DNA of 64,000 nucleotides from positions 1-64,000 of the forward strand of contig VXOR01000081.1 of assembly GCA_009840005.1 (NCBI GenBank), given 5' to 3'. Source of the stretch: Gemmatimonadota bacterium. Its GTDB lineage: Bacteria > Latescibacterota > UBA2968 > UBA8231. Made by a program: the position numbers and the translations under genes. Positions 27,595-37,090 of this stretch are shown piece after piece; the first letter of the stretch is position 1; each line of letters opens with the position of its first letter. Under the pieces are notes generated by a model, which searched no databases, was not told the DNA's origin, and was given only the letters and a program-made list of their open reading frames with translations.

Positions 27595-30225
27595 TCACTC
27601 GGCAAGGGCGGCTTGGGCGGCCGCCAAGCGGGCGATAGGTACCCGGTAGGGGGAACAGGAGACGTAGTCGAGACCCACCTCGTGGCAAAAGCCCACCGAA
27701 CTGGGGTCGCCGCCGTGCTCGCCGCAGATGCCCACCTTGAGCTGGGGACGAGCACGGCGGCCCCGCTCGGTGCCGAGGCGCACGAGCTGGCCGGTGCCCT
27801 CTTGATCGAGGCTTTGGAACGGATCGGCGGCGAGAATGCCTTGGGCTACGTATTCGGGCAGGAACTTGCCAGCGTCGTCGCGGCTGTAGCCGAAGGTGAG
27901 TTGAGTCAGGTCGTTGGTCCCGAAGCTGAAAAACTCAGCTTGCTCGGCGATTTGGTCAGCGAGGAGGGCGGCGCGGGGAATTTCGATCATGGTGCCTACT
28001 AGATACTCGATAGTGCCCCCGACGGCAACGGCGACGCGAGCAACCATGGCTTTTAGGTCGCTAAACTCGCGCTCGGTTCCCACGAGGGGGATCATGATTT
28101 CGGGCAGGGGATTGACGCCCTTGGCGCGCACGTTGACCGCGGCCTCAAAAATGGCCTCGACTTGCATCTCGTAGATTTCCGGGTAGGTGATCCCCAAGCG
28201 ACAGCCGCGATGCCCCAACATGGGGTTAAACTCGTGCAGGGAGGCGATTTTGGCCTCGATCTGGCTTAGCGGGACGCCCATTTCCTCGGCCATTTGTTGT
28301 TGTTGGGCAGGCTCGTGAGGCAAGAACTCGTGCAGCGGCGGGTCTAGCAGGCGGATGGTTACGGGCAGGCCGTCCATGGCGGTGAAAATGCCCTCAAAAT
28401 CAAGCCGCTGTATGGGCTTGAGCTTGGCTAGGGCTTGGCGTCGGCCGGCCTCGTCGGCGGCGAGGATCATCTCGCGCACGGCTACGATGCGGTCGCCCTC
28501 GAAGAACATGTGTTCGGTGCGGCACAGGCCAATGCCCTCGGCACCGAAATTGCGGGCCACTTCTGAGTCGTGCGGCGTGTCGGCGTTGGTGCGCACGGCC
28601 AGTCGGCGCTTGTCGTCGGCCCAACCCATCATGGTGTCAAACGACGACGAGAAACTCGGCTCCACAGTGGGCACTTGGCCCAGCATGACTTGGCCAGACG
28701 AGCCATCGATGGATATCCAGTCGCCCTTTTTGACGGTCTTGCCGTTGGCGGTAAACAATTCTTGGTGATAGTCGATTGCTATGGACTCGCAGCCGGCGAC
28801 ACAGCACTTGCCCATGCCGCGTGCGACTAGGGCGGCATGAGAGGACGCGCCCCCGCGCGCCGTGAGAATGCCTTGGGCGGCGTCCATGCCGCCGATGTCT
28901 TCGGGCGAAGTCTCTTGGCGCACCAAGATGACCTGCTGGCCTTCGGCCGCTTGTGTTTCGGCCTCTTGGGAGTTGAAGACGACTTGGCCGGTCGCCGCCC
29001 CAGGTGAAGCGGGCAGGCCCTCGGCGATAACGTCCTTGGGGCTCGCGTCGTCGAATGTGGGGTGCAGGAGCTGGTCGAGCTGGTCGGGAGTGACGCGCAG
29101 GAGGGCTTCCTCTTGTGAGATCAGCCCCTCGGCGACCATATCTACGGCAATTTGGACCGCCGCCGCCCCAGTGCGCTTGCCGTTGCGTGTTTGCAGCATC
29201 CACAATTTGCTTTTCTGGACCGTGAACTCCACATCCTGCATGTCGCGGTAGTGCGGCTCTAGCTGGTCGCAGATTGCTTGGAACTGCTCGTACACTTGCG
29301 GCATTCGGCTGCTGAGTTCGGACAGGGGCTGGGGCGTGCGGGTACCAGCGACCACGTCTTCGCCTTGGGCGTTGATGAGGAACTCGCCGTACAGGTGTTT
29401 CTCCCCGGTGGAAGGGTTGCGCGTGAAGGCCACGCCCGTAGCGCAGTCGTCGCCCATGTTGCCGTACACCATGGACTGGACGTTGACGGCTGTGCCCCAG
29501 TTGTGGGGGATGCCTTCGATTTCGCGGTAGCGGATGGCGCGCTGGCCCTGCCAAGAACCGAAGACCGCGCCGATGGCGTTCCACAACTGCTCGTGGGGGT
29601 CTTCGGGGAACTCGCGGTCGAGCCGCTTGGCGATCTCAGCCTTAAACTCGGCGACCAATTCGCGCAGATCTTCGGCGCTCAGTTCGCTGTCGAGCGCGAC
29701 TCCTCGGGCGTGCTTTTTCGCGTCGAGCAGGGCCTCAAAAGGGTCTGTTTCTTTTTCGTCTTCGGGCCGCAAGCCCATGACTACGTCGCCGTACATCTGG
29801 ACGAAGCGGCGGTACACGTCGTAGCAAAAGCGCGGGTCGCCCGATTGTTCGATAAGCCCTTGGACGATCTCGTCGTTGAGGCCGAGGTTGAGCACGGTCT
29901 CCATCATGCCGGGCATGGACACTCTGGCCCCAGAGCGCACGGACAGTAAGAGCGGGTTGGCCGCGTCGCCAAAGCGCATGTCCATGGTTTTTTCGACTTC
30001 GGCAACGGCGCGCTCTACTTGGCCTTTGAGCGCACTGGGATACGTTTGGTCGTGGTTGTAGTAATAGGTGCAAACTTCGGTGGTAATGGTAAAACCGGCT
30101 GGGACGGGCAGGCCAAGCTGGGCCATTTCGGCGAGGTTGGCACCTTTGCCGCCGAGCAGGTTGCGCATTTCCTTGTCGCCTTCGGATTGAGAAGTGCCAA
30201 ACAGATATACGTACTTTTCCGTCAT
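27595..30225 (-). CDS. ppdK: Pyruvate, phosphate dikinase
   Basis: PPDK interconverts pyruvate, ATP and phosphate with PEP, AMP and pyrophosphate. At 876 residues it has the family length, with the N-terminal ATP-grasp domain ('YLFGTSQSEGDKEMRNLLGGKGANLAEM', shown by LLGGKGANLAEM, and 'SVRSGARVSMPGMMETVLNLG'). The central phosphohistidine domain follows ('GGASSHAALVARGMGKCC', His463), then the C-terminal PEP/pyruvate barrel ('GHRGCRLGITYPEIYEMQ' and 'FGTNDLTQLTFGYSRDD'). The presence of PPDK fits reversible glycolysis/gluconeogenesis. It is the first gene of the minus-strand run that includes parAB, larB and mobA. Confidence 0.97.
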   Translation of the reverse strand: MTEKYVYLFGTSQSEGDKEMRNLLGGKGANLAEMAQLGLPVPAGFTITTEVCTYYYNHDQTYPSALKGQVERAVAEVEKTMDMRFGDAANPLLLSVRSGARVSMPGMMETVLNLGLNDEIVQGLIEQSGDPRFCYDVYRRFVQMYGDVVMGLRPEDEKETDPFEALLDAKKHARGVALDSELSAEDLRELVAEFKAEIAKRLDREFPEDPHEQLWNAIGAVFGSWQGQRAIRYREIEGIPHNWGTAVNVQSMVYGNMGDDCATGVAFTRNPSTGEKHLYGEFLINAQGEDVVAGTRTPQPLSELSSRMPQVYEQFQAICDQLEPHYRDMQDVEFTVQKSKLWMLQTRNGKRTGAAAVQIAVDMVAEGLISQEEALLRVTPDQLDQLLHPTFDDASPKDVIAEGLPASPGAATGQVVFNSQEAETQAAEGQQVILVRQETSPEDIGGMDAAQGILTARGGASSHAALVARGMGKCCVAGCESIAIDYHQELFTANGKTVKKGDWISIDGSSGQVMLGQVPTVEPSFSSSFDTMMGWADDKRRLAVRTNADTPHDSEVARNFGAEGIGLCRTEHMFFEGDRIVAVREMILAADEAGRRQALAKLKPIQRLDFEGIFTAMDGLPVTIRLLDPPLHEFLPHEPAQQQQMAEEMGVPLSQIEAKIASLHEFNPMLGHRGCRLGITYPEIYEMQVEAIFEAAVNVRAKGVNPLPEIMIPLVGTEREFSDLKAMVARVAVAVGGTIEYLVGTMIEIPRAALLADQIAEQAEFFSFGTNDLTQLTFGYSRDDAGKFLPEYVAQGILAADPFQSLDQEGTGQLVRLGTERGRRARPQLKVGICGEHGGDPSSVGFCHEVGLDYVSCSPYRVPIARLAAAQAALAE

Positions 30226-30408
30226 TGCTTTCCTATTCTATAGTGATAATGCGTTTTGAATTGAGAGGGCATCTCGGCCTTGACAGCCTTTGCCGCTGAG
30301 CTTGAAAAGGGTGCGAAAATTGAGGTGGAACATGATCGGTGCTTCGAGGAACGGCCTCACAGGGCTAAAAAGGCTGAATATATCCCAAAGGAGAGGTTCG
30401 TGCAAGCA
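30226..30408. other. Intergenic region between ppdK and the Gfo/Idh gene, no gene seen
   Basis: This 183-bp gap should hold the ppdK promoter and the end of the upstream oxidoreductase gene. On the minus strand TATAGA precedes the ppdK start by about 18 bp but has no good -35 partner. An open frame on the plus strand (30280-30546) runs into the oxidoreductase gene and lacks protein-like features, so I do not count it. Confidence 0.5.
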
Positions 30409-31428
30409 TTACGCCCACACCTGTTCCCACCGCTGGCTGGAGGCCGAGCGATAGAGGGCCAAGGCCGTGCGCAACTCGCCGAGAGCGTGTTCCGCTGGCG
30501 CGTCCGGGGCCTTGCTGTCGAGGACGGCGGCGGCAAAATCGGCTAGCTCCGGCCCAAAGGATTCGGTGTACCCTCGGCTGGCAAAAAGTCGCTTGCCGTC
30601 GGGATGATCTGCATCCCACAGATAGAGTTCGGCACCGTCGAGAGCGGCGTTGATGGTCAGTTCGCCCTTGGTGCCGGTAATGCGCCACCAAGGATCGGGA
30701 GCAAAGACCGTGTCGATCATCATGGCGTCGAAGATGGCGGTCTTGCCCGAGTCAAAGCGGAAGAGCGCGCGGGCGAGGGACTCGCCCTCCATCTGCGCGA
30801 GCGGGTGCCCCAACACACCGACCACCTCTTTGATTTCGCCCATCCACATGCGCAAGGGCCGGATCCAGTGCGAGCCGCCGTCGATGGCGATGCCGCCGCC
30901 GGTGCGCCCCTTTTCATAGCGCCAGGGCCGCTCTTCTTTGAACCAGTAGGAGTCAAAAGGATAGACAAAGGCCGCGCGGGCGGTGATGATCTCGCCGATG
31001 GCTCCGGCGGCAAGGTGCTTTTGGGCCTCGACAATTTCGGGCCAGTACTGGCTGTTTTCCGCGACCATGAAGACGCCTGGGGCCGCGTTGGCCGCGGCGA
31101 GGATGCGGTCGCAGGCGTCGAGGGTGGGGGCCATGGGCTTTTCCAACAGCACGTGCTTGCCAGCGGCGAAGCACTGGAGGGCGATGGATTCGTGCAGGTC
31201 GTGGGGCAGCATGATATCGACGGCGTCGAAGTCGCCCTTTGCGAGCGCTTCGTCGAGCGAGGTGAAGGCCTGCCCGCCGGTTTCAGCGGCATAGGTTTGG
31301 GCTTTGGATGCGTCGAGATCGACTAACGCGGTGACATCGATGCGGGGCGCGTGTCCTTTGATGCCGTCGAGGTGAAAGCGGGCGATGGCACCGCAGCCGA
31401 TAAAGGCGAGCTTGAGTTTGTCTGGCAT
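30409..31428 (-). CDS. Gfo/Idh/MocA-family NAD(P)-dependent oxidoreductase
   Basis: This 339-residue protein has the N-terminal Rossmann fold 'LKLAFIGCGAIARFHLDGIK', the family's 'KPMAPTLDACDRIL' (the conserved Lys-Pro, lysine catalytic) and a C-terminal alpha/beta domain with 'GRTGGGIAIDGGSHWIRPLRMW', in which D-G-G-S-H carries the catalytic His/Asp pair. Such enzymes oxidise or reduce sugars, inositols and related polyols; the substrate cannot be told here. I chose the ATG at 31428 (GGAG nine bases upstream) rather than the first in-frame start 23 codons earlier. It is divergent from the TonB receptor. Confidence 0.9.
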   Translation of the reverse strand: MPDKLKLAFIGCGAIARFHLDGIKGHAPRIDVTALVDLDASKAQTYAAETGGQAFTSLDEALAKGDFDAVDIMLPHDLHESIALQCFAAGKHVLLEKPMAPTLDACDRILAAANAAPGVFMVAENSQYWPEIVEAQKHLAAGAIGEIITARAAFVYPFDSYWFKEERPWRYEKGRTGGGIAIDGGSHWIRPLRMWMGEIKEVVGVLGHPLAQMEGESLARALFRFDSGKTAIFDAMMIDTVFAPDPWWRITGTKGELTINAALDGAELYLWDADHPDGKRLFASRGYTESFGPELADFAAAVLDSKAPDAPAEHALGELRTALALYRSASSQRWEQVWA

Positions 31429-31624
31429 GAAATAAGTCTCCGATAGCGTAGGTGAATTAAGGCTGGGAAAATACGCAATGGAGGCGCGGGAAATCAATAG
31501 AAGAAGGGGTTTGCCATCTGAGTTAGCGTCAACGCAAAGCTCGTTTGTTCATTAGGGTAGCGAGATCGGGTGCTTGGGGATACATTATGGGGCAAAATTG
31601 AGGATATAATACCGGAGGGATACT

Positions 31625-34498
31625 ATGAGATACAAGCTGCCAGTATATGCTCTGGTGCTGTGGGCGGGTGTCGCCTTCGCGGAGGAAGGAACGCTTTCCG
31701 GCGTCGTGACCGGGGCGGAGGGCGAAGCCATTCCCGGTGCCAACGTTGTCCTCGTCAGCGACCTACTGCCGGGCGGCAAGATCGGCACGGCCACCGACGA
31801 AGACGGTCGTTTTCGCTTGGAGGGGCTGTCGGCCGGCGAGTATCAGCTCAGCGTCACGCATATCGGCTATCGGACCCTAATGCGAGAAGGCGTGGGCATC
31901 GTAGCTGGAGAGCAGGAGCTGACGTTGACGCTGGAGACGGGGATCATCTTCCTCGACCAGAATGTAGTCTCGGCCTCGCGGCGGCAGGAAAAAGTCCTCG
32001 AAGCCCCGGCCTCGGTGGCGATAGTTGAGGCCGAAGAAATCCGCAATCGGCCGACGCTCAGCGTGGCCGAACACATCCGCGATCTGCCGGCGGTAGATTT
32101 TTCTCAGACCGGCTTGGCGCAGAGCAATGTGGTCGTGCGGGGCTTCAACAATGTTTTTTCGGGGGCCTTGCTGACGCTGACCGACAATCGCATTGCCCGC
32201 GTCCCCTCGCTGCGATTGAACGCCTACAACTTCATTCCGGTGACCAACGACGACATCGAGCGCATCGAGGTGGTGTTGGGGCCGGGGTCGGCGCTCTACG
32301 GACCCAATAGCGCCAGCGGCGTGATGCACATCATCACCCGCTCGCCGTTCACTTCGGCGGGGACCAATGTCAACTTGGGCTTGGGCGAGCGGAGTGTGCG
32401 CAAGGTCGGTATGCGCCACGCTGGGGCTGCTGGCGACCGCCTCGGCTACAAGGTCTCGGCCCAGTACTATACGGGAGAGGACTGGGAATACGAAGACCCG
32501 GTAGAGGTGCAGGCTAGGGCTGCCAATCCAGCCATCCAACCGCGCAGTTTTGACATTGAGCGCCAGAGTGCCGAAGTGCGCTTGGATTACAAGGCTTCGG
32601 ACGATTTGACGGCTATTTTGGCAGCCGGATACAACAAGGGCGATCAGATCGAGTTGACTGGCCTGGGGGCCGGCCAAGCCCAAGACTGGGCGTACAACTA
32701 CGTTCAGCTGCGGCTGCTGTACAAGAATTGGTTCGCTCAGGTCTTTCAGAATGGGAGCAACGCCGGCGACACTTTTCTGCTGCGCGATGGCAATGCTATC
32801 GTCGATAACTCCAAGCTGACCGCCTTCCAGCTTCAGCACTCAGCGGCCTTGGGTACTCGGCAGCGCTTTACGTATGGCGTTGACGTGCTGCTGACGCGGC
32901 CCGATACCGAGGGGACCATCAACGGCGGCAACGAAGACGAAGATTCGATCAATGAGTTTGGAGCCTATATGCAGAGCGAGACGGCTCTGAGCGAAATACT
33001 CGACTTGGTGGTGGCCCTGCGCTACGACGACCACAACCGCATTCCCGAAGGCGAAATCTCGCCGCGCGCCGGGCTAGTTTTCAAGCCGAGGGAGACTCAG
33101 ATCCTGCGGCTGACGTACAACCGCGCCTTTGCGACCCCGTCGAGCAACAACCTCTATTTGGACATCCGCTCGTCCCAAGATCCTTTCGGCATTGGCGCGG
33201 CGTTTGCGCCGTCGCTGGGGTTTGCGCCGGCTATCGACATCCGGGCGCAGGGAACCTACCGCGAGGATATGGGCGGCGGCTGGACTTTTGCCCGCTCGGG
33301 CAATGGTCGGCCGCAGTTCCGTTCATCTTTTGCGCCAGTGGCGGGGATGGACCCGGCCGACTACATCGACTTGGGGGATCCGATTTTTACTAATGTGATG
33401 TGGGGCTTGGGGCGTAGCGGAGTGTTGAGTGCGCTCAATACTCCGCTTTTTCTGGGGCTAGCGACAACCCAGATAGGGATATTGCAAGAGTTAGATCGAG
33501 CAACGGCGGAGGCTGCCGCCCAGCAGCTATTGGGCGGGTTAGATGCGCTGGTGCCCGCACAACTGACGGGGTTGGACAACGCCCTGCTCAAGCTCAACTT
33601 GGAGAAGGTGGCGGCCGGTGATTCGGCTCCCTTTGATCCGGTCGCCGATGTTATCGACGTGCCACTGACCCGCTCTACTACTACTGAAACCTTTGAACTG
33701 GGCTACAAAGGGATAGTCGGCGAGAAGCTGGTAGTGGCGGCCGACTTGTATCACACCCGGATCCAAGATTTCGTCTCCCCGATTCAGGTGCAGACGCCTA
33801 ATGTCTTCCTCGACCCGGCTAGCCTCGGAGCGGCGCTAGGCGCTAGCATTGGCGAGGCGCTGGCCGAAAATGCCGAGTTGGCTGCGGCGGTCGCCCCGCT
33901 CGACAATATGCAGGTCCCGGGCACCTTGTCTGGCAATGGCAACGGCTCGCCGGTGGATGAAATTGTCACTTTGTTTGCCGGCGGGGCTGCGAGCATCCCG
34001 TTTGGCACGGTTACGCCGGAGCAAGCCTTTGACCCGACAGCGGTGATATTGACCTATCGCAACTTCGGCGAGATCAACCTGAACGGCTTGGACGTGAACT
34101 TGGTCTATTTCCCGAGTGATCAATGGTCGCTAACGGGCAGCTACTCTTATGTCGATCAGACCTTATTTGAAAATGTCGATGGCCTCGCCGATATAGCACT
34201 CAACGCGCCGGGTAACAAATACAAGGTGGGCACGTCCTATACCTTCGACCAAGAGCAACTAACCCTAGGGGCGCAGTGGCGCTACGTGGGGGCGTTCCGC
34301 CAGGAGTCGAGCGTGTTCGTCGGGGATGTAGAAGCGTACTCGCTGCTCGATTTGAACGCCAGTTATTTGCTGCCGTTCGGAAGCAACCTGCGGCTCGGGG
34401 TGGATGTTTCCAACGCGCTCGACAACAAGCATCGGACCTTTATCGGCGCACCGGAGATCGGTCGCTTGGTCTTTGGGCAGTTGGGCGTGGCGTTTTAA
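31625..34498 (+). CDS. TonB-dependent outer-membrane receptor with carboxypeptidase-regulatory-like domain
   Basis: The 957-residue protein starts with a signal peptide (about 1-19). A carboxypeptidase-regulatory-like beta-sandwich follows ('GTLSGVVTGAEGEAIPGANV', 'GRFRLEGLSAGEYQLSVTHIGYRT' region, about 24-95), then the plug domain ('SVAEHIRDLPAVDFSQTG', 'IERIEVVLGPGSALYGPNSASGVM') and a 22-stranded-type barrel ending in '..GQLGVAF'. This layout is typical of FCB-group receptors for large substrates. A long Ala/Glu-rich loop sits at about 640-800. GGAGG precedes the ATG by six bases. No SusD partner follows; a strong terminator comes right after. Ligand unknown. Confidence 0.93.
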   Translation: MRYKLPVYALVLWAGVAFAEEGTLSGVVTGAEGEAIPGANVVLVSDLLPGGKIGTATDEDGRFRLEGLSAGEYQLSVTHIGYRTLMREGVGIVAGEQELTLTLETGIIFLDQNVVSASRRQEKVLEAPASVAIVEAEEIRNRPTLSVAEHIRDLPAVDFSQTGLAQSNVVVRGFNNVFSGALLTLTDNRIARVPSLRLNAYNFIPVTNDDIERIEVVLGPGSALYGPNSASGVMHIITRSPFTSAGTNVNLGLGERSVRKVGMRHAGAAGDRLGYKVSAQYYTGEDWEYEDPVEVQARAANPAIQPRSFDIERQSAEVRLDYKASDDLTAILAAGYNKGDQIELTGLGAGQAQDWAYNYVQLRLLYKNWFAQVFQNGSNAGDTFLLRDGNAIVDNSKLTAFQLQHSAALGTRQRFTYGVDVLLTRPDTEGTINGGNEDEDSINEFGAYMQSETALSEILDLVVALRYDDHNRIPEGEISPRAGLVFKPRETQILRLTYNRAFATPSSNNLYLDIRSSQDPFGIGAAFAPSLGFAPAIDIRAQGTYREDMGGGWTFARSGNGRPQFRSSFAPVAGMDPADYIDLGDPIFTNVMWGLGRSGVLSALNTPLFLGLATTQIGILQELDRATAEAAAQQLLGGLDALVPAQLTGLDNALLKLNLEKVAAGDSAPFDPVADVIDVPLTRSTTTETFELGYKGIVGEKLVVAADLYHTRIQDFVSPIQVQTPNVFLDPASLGAALGASIGEALAENAELAAAVAPLDNMQVPGTLSGNGNGSPVDEIVTLFAGGAASIPFGTVTPEQAFDPTAVILTYRNFGEINLNGLDVNLVYFPSDQWSLTGSYSYVDQTLFENVDGLADIALNAPGNKYKVGTSYTFDQEQLTLGAQWRYVGAFRQESSVFVGDVEAYSLLDLNASYLLPFGSNLRLGVDVSNALDNKHRTFIGAPEIGRLVFGQLGVAF

Positions 34499-34515
34499 GG
34501 TAGGATATAGAAGGC

Positions 34516-34552
34516 AAAAAGGGGGACGGGCCATGCTCGTCCCCCTTTTTTT
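34516..34552. terminator. Bidirectional rho-independent terminator
   Basis: GGGGGACG (34521-34528) pairs with CGTCCCCC (34538-34545) around a nine-base loop, preceded by AAAAA and followed by TTTTTTT. The A- and T-tracts allow it to work in both directions, for the TonB receptor gene (plus) and ilvN (minus), whose stop codon it touches. Confidence 0.93.
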
Positions 34553-35129
34553 ATGTCGGCTTGTTGCCGCGAGCCATGACCACCTTGCCAGTGCGAACCA
34601 TTTCCTTGAGGTCGAATTTGCTCAACAGCGATTCGAGGGCGTCCATCTTCTCGGTGGTGCCGGTGGCCTCGATGGTGATGGTGGCCTCCGATATATCGAC
34701 CGTCTTGCCGCGAAAAACCTCGGTAATCTGCAAGACCTCGGTGCGCTCTTCGACCGAGCAGCCGACCTTGAAGAGCGCTAACTCGCGGGTGATGGCATCG
34801 TCGGCCGAGTGGTCCTTGGCGTGGATGACATCGACTAGTTTGTTGAGTTGAAGAATGATCTGGTGCAACTCGGCGGCGGGGCCAATGGTGGTGATGGTCA
34901 TGCGCGAGCACTGGGGGATGTGAGCCGGCGAGACGACCAGATTCTCAATGTTGTAGGCTCGGCGAGCAAAGCACTGGGCGATTCTCACCAATACGCCGGG
35001 GCGGTCGTTGACCAGTAAGCCGATAGTAGTCTTTTGCTGGGGTTCGGTCAGCCTGAGTTGTGGCGCGTCCACCGCCTCTTGGCGGGCATTGAGATCTGCG
35101 GCGGCAAAGTCAATGGCAGTTGTAGGCAT
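34551..35129 (-). CDS. ilvN: Acetolactate synthase regulatory (small) subunit
   Basis: IlvN/IlvH binds the catalytic subunit and confers feedback inhibition by branched-chain amino acids. The 192-residue protein has an N-terminal extension of about 30 residues, an ACT domain ('TIGLLVNDRPGVLVRIAQCFARRAYNIENLVVS', shown by LLVNDRPGVLVRIA) and the C-terminal domain ('TEVFRGKTVDISEATITIEATGT' and 'LKEMVRTGKVVMARG'). Its ATG overlaps the ilvB stop by one base (TAATG). The extension before the ACT domain is unusual but contains no recognisable domain. Confidence 0.95.
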   Translation of the reverse strand: MPTTAIDFAAADLNARQEAVDAPQLRLTEPQQKTTIGLLVNDRPGVLVRIAQCFARRAYNIENLVVSPAHIPQCSRMTITTIGPAAELHQIILQLNKLVDVIHAKDHSADDAITRELALFKVGCSVEERTEVLQITEVFRGKTVDISEATITIEATGTTEKMDALESLLSKFDLKEMVRTGKVVMARGNKPT

Positions 35130-36847
35130 TAGGTGCTTCCTTTGGGTTGAGCCAGTTTCTGCTTGGGGGCCTCAATCAGCATATCAGTGAGCGCAGCCCC
35201 GGCGGGAATCATCGGGAAGACGTTGTCTTCTTTTTCGCACTCGGCGTGGATGACGCAGGGGCCTTCGTCGTGGTCGAGGGCTTGCTTGAGGACTTTGTCA
35301 ATGTCGGCGGTGCGCCGGATGCGAAAGCCCTTAGCTCCGTAGGCTTCGGCCAGCTTGACGAAGTCGGGATTGCCTTCTAGATCGACGCCGGAGAGGCGAT
35401 TGTCGAAGAACAGATTCTGCCACTGGCGGACCATTCCTAGGTACTTGTTGTCGAGGACTACGATTTTAATCGGCAGCCGATGGACAACGGCGGTTGCCAG
35501 TTCGCACAGGGTCATCTGGAAGCCGCCGTCGCCGCAGATGGCAACCACGGTCTCTTCGGGGCGACCAAACTGAGCACCGACGGCCGCGGGAAAACCAAAG
35601 CCCATGGTGCCAGCGCCACCGGAGGAAAGCCACTGGCGGTGGTGCGCTGTCTTGTAAAACTGAGCCGCCCACATCTGGTGCTGGCCGACGTCTGTGGTCA
35701 CCACGGCGCGACCAGCGGTCAGCTCGTACAGACGGTCGATGACAGCCTGCATCTTGAGGCCGCCGCGCTTGCCGTACTTGAGCGGGTATTTCGCCTTCCA
35801 GTCGTCGATTTGGGCCAGCCAAGCTGCCGTGTCCAACGGCTCGATATAGTTGATTAGCTCTTCGAGCACTTGACGCGCATCGCCTTCGATAAAAACGTCG
35901 GGCAGGACCACTTTGCCGTATTCGGCCGGGTCAATGTCGATGTGGATCTTTTTCGCATCTGGGCAGAATTCGGCGAGCTTGCCGGTGATCCGGTCGTCCC
36001 AGCGCCCTCCTACCGACATAATCAAGTCGCAGCCGACGACGGCCTTGTTGGCGTAGGCCGTGCCGTGCATGCCGAGCATACCCACCGAAAGCGCGTGCTG
36101 CTCGGGGAACGCCCCCTTGCCGAGCAGGGTGTTGGTCACTGGCATCCGCGTCTTTTCGGCAAAGGCCTTGGCTGCCTCGTGGCCGCCCGAGGCGATGCAG
36201 CCGCCGCCCAAGTAGAGCAGGGGACGCTTGCTGCGGCGCAGGAGATCCGCGGCGGCTTTGAGCAACTCGGGCGCGGGCTTGGTCTGCCAAGTGTAACCAG
36301 GCAGGTACACCTTCTCGGGAAAGTCGGTGGTGCATTCGGGGAAGGGGTCGCCTTGGGTGACGTCCTTGGGCAAATCGACGAGCACTGGCCCCTGGCGGCC
36401 GGTGGTGGCGATGTGGAATGCCTCGGTCATCACGCGGGGGATATCGTTGGGGTCCCTGACCAAATAGGAGTGCTTGACGACGGGCATGGAGATGCCAAAG
36501 ACATCGGCCTCCTGAAAGGCGTCTTTGCCGAGCATGGGGGTGACGGTTTGGCCGGTGAGGGCGATGACGGGCGCGGAATCCATCAGCGCGGTTAGCAGGC
36601 CGGTGATGGTGTTGGTTGCGCCCGGGCCGGAGGTTACGAGGACGACGCCGGGCTTGCCGGTGGCGCGGGCGTAGCCGTCGGCCATGTGGGTCGCACCTTG
36701 CTCGTGCCGGGTGAGGACGAAGCGGATCTGCTCGGAGTTGAGCAGTGCGTCGAAGATGGGCATGGCCGCGCCGCCCGGATGGCCGAAGACGTACTCGACG
36801 CCGAAGCGGTCGAGGGCTTCGATGACTTTGTCAGCTCCTCTCGCCAT
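35129..36847 (-). CDS. ilvB: Acetolactate synthase catalytic (large) subunit
   Basis: IlvB makes acetolactate or acetohydroxybutyrate with ThDP, FAD and Mg2+ in branched-chain amino acid synthesis. The 572-residue protein shows '[16 protein letters not shown]', the catalytic glutamate in '[20 protein letters not shown]', '[13 protein letters not shown]' and the ThDP motif '[16 protein letters not shown]...[14 protein letters not shown]'. The ATG has GGGAG eight bases upstream. A sigma-70-type promoter lies 60 bp upstream, and no leader peptide with branched-chain codons is evident, so attenuation by that route is unlikely. Confidence 0.97.
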   Translation of the reverse strand: MARGADKVIEALDRFGVEYVFGHPGGAAMPIFDALLNSEQIRFVLTRHEQGATHMADGYARATGKPGVVLVTSGPGATNTITGLLTALMDSAPVIALTGQTVTPMLGKDAFQEADVFGISMPVVKHSYLVRDPNDIPRVMTEAFHIATTGRQGPVLVDLPKDVTQGDPFPECTTDFPEKVYLPGYTWQTKPAPELLKAAADLLRRSKRPLLYLGGGCIASGGHEAAKAFAEKTRMPVTNTLLGKGAFPEQHALSVGMLGMHGTAYANKAVVGCDLIMSVGGRWDDRITGKLAEFCPDAKKIHIDIDPAEYGKVVLPDVFIEGDARQVLEELINYIEPLDTAAWLAQIDDWKAKYPLKYGKRGGLKMQAVIDRLYELTAGRAVVTTDVGQHQMWAAQFYKTAHHRQWLSSGGAGTMGFGFPAAVGAQFGRPEETVVAICGDGGFQMTLCELATAVVHRLPIKIVVLDNKYLGMVRQWQNLFFDNRLSGVDLEGNPDFVKLAEAYGAKGFRIRRTADIDKVLKQALDHDEGPCVIHAECEKEDNVFPMIPAGAALTDMLIEAPKQKLAQPKGST

Positions 36848-36905
36848 GTCAATTTCTCCCTCAGAATAAATAGTTTGAGAATTATTATGTAATCAACTTG
36901 AGCAA

Positions 36906-36934
36906 AGTATAGGCAAAAATAGCGTTAATGACAA
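36906..36934 (-). promoter_or_regulatory. ilvBN promoter
   Basis: On the minus strand TTGTCA (36929-36934) and TATACT (36906-36911) are spaced by 17 bp, in an AT-rich stretch that differs from the GC-rich genes around it. Transcription would begin about 50 bp before the ilvB start codon. Confidence 0.75.
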
Positions 36935-37022
36935 GGAGGAGAGAATAATTTGGACGATTTGTAACGAAAAAGAAGAGAATGTAGGGGTAGGCTCAGAAGC
37001 TGTTGCAGGGTGGTAAAGGTAG

Positions 37023-37058
37023 CCGCAGATGAACGCAGATGAGCGCCGATGTGGGATG
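37023..37058 (+). repeat. Dispersed intergenic repeat, copy 2
   Basis: CCGCAGATGAACGCAGATG is followed by AGCGCCGATGTGGGATGG between ilvB and the first dipeptidase gene. It matches copy 1 (reverse complement at 3911-3930) including the GTGGGATG tail, so the shared unit is longer than 20 bp when gaps are allowed. Confidence 0.75.
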
Positions 37059-37090
37059 GCGTTGCTTGGGGCGGAATTTCCAGACAGTCT

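Noticed and set aside
30280..30546. Plus-strand open frame near the ppdK/Gfo gap
   Set aside because: Overlaps the end of the oxidoreductase gene on the other strand and has low-complexity, non-protein-like sequence.
31605..31610. TATAAT upstream of the TonB receptor gene
   Set aside because: No -35-like hexamer at 16-18 bp, and transcription from it would begin inside the ribosome site.
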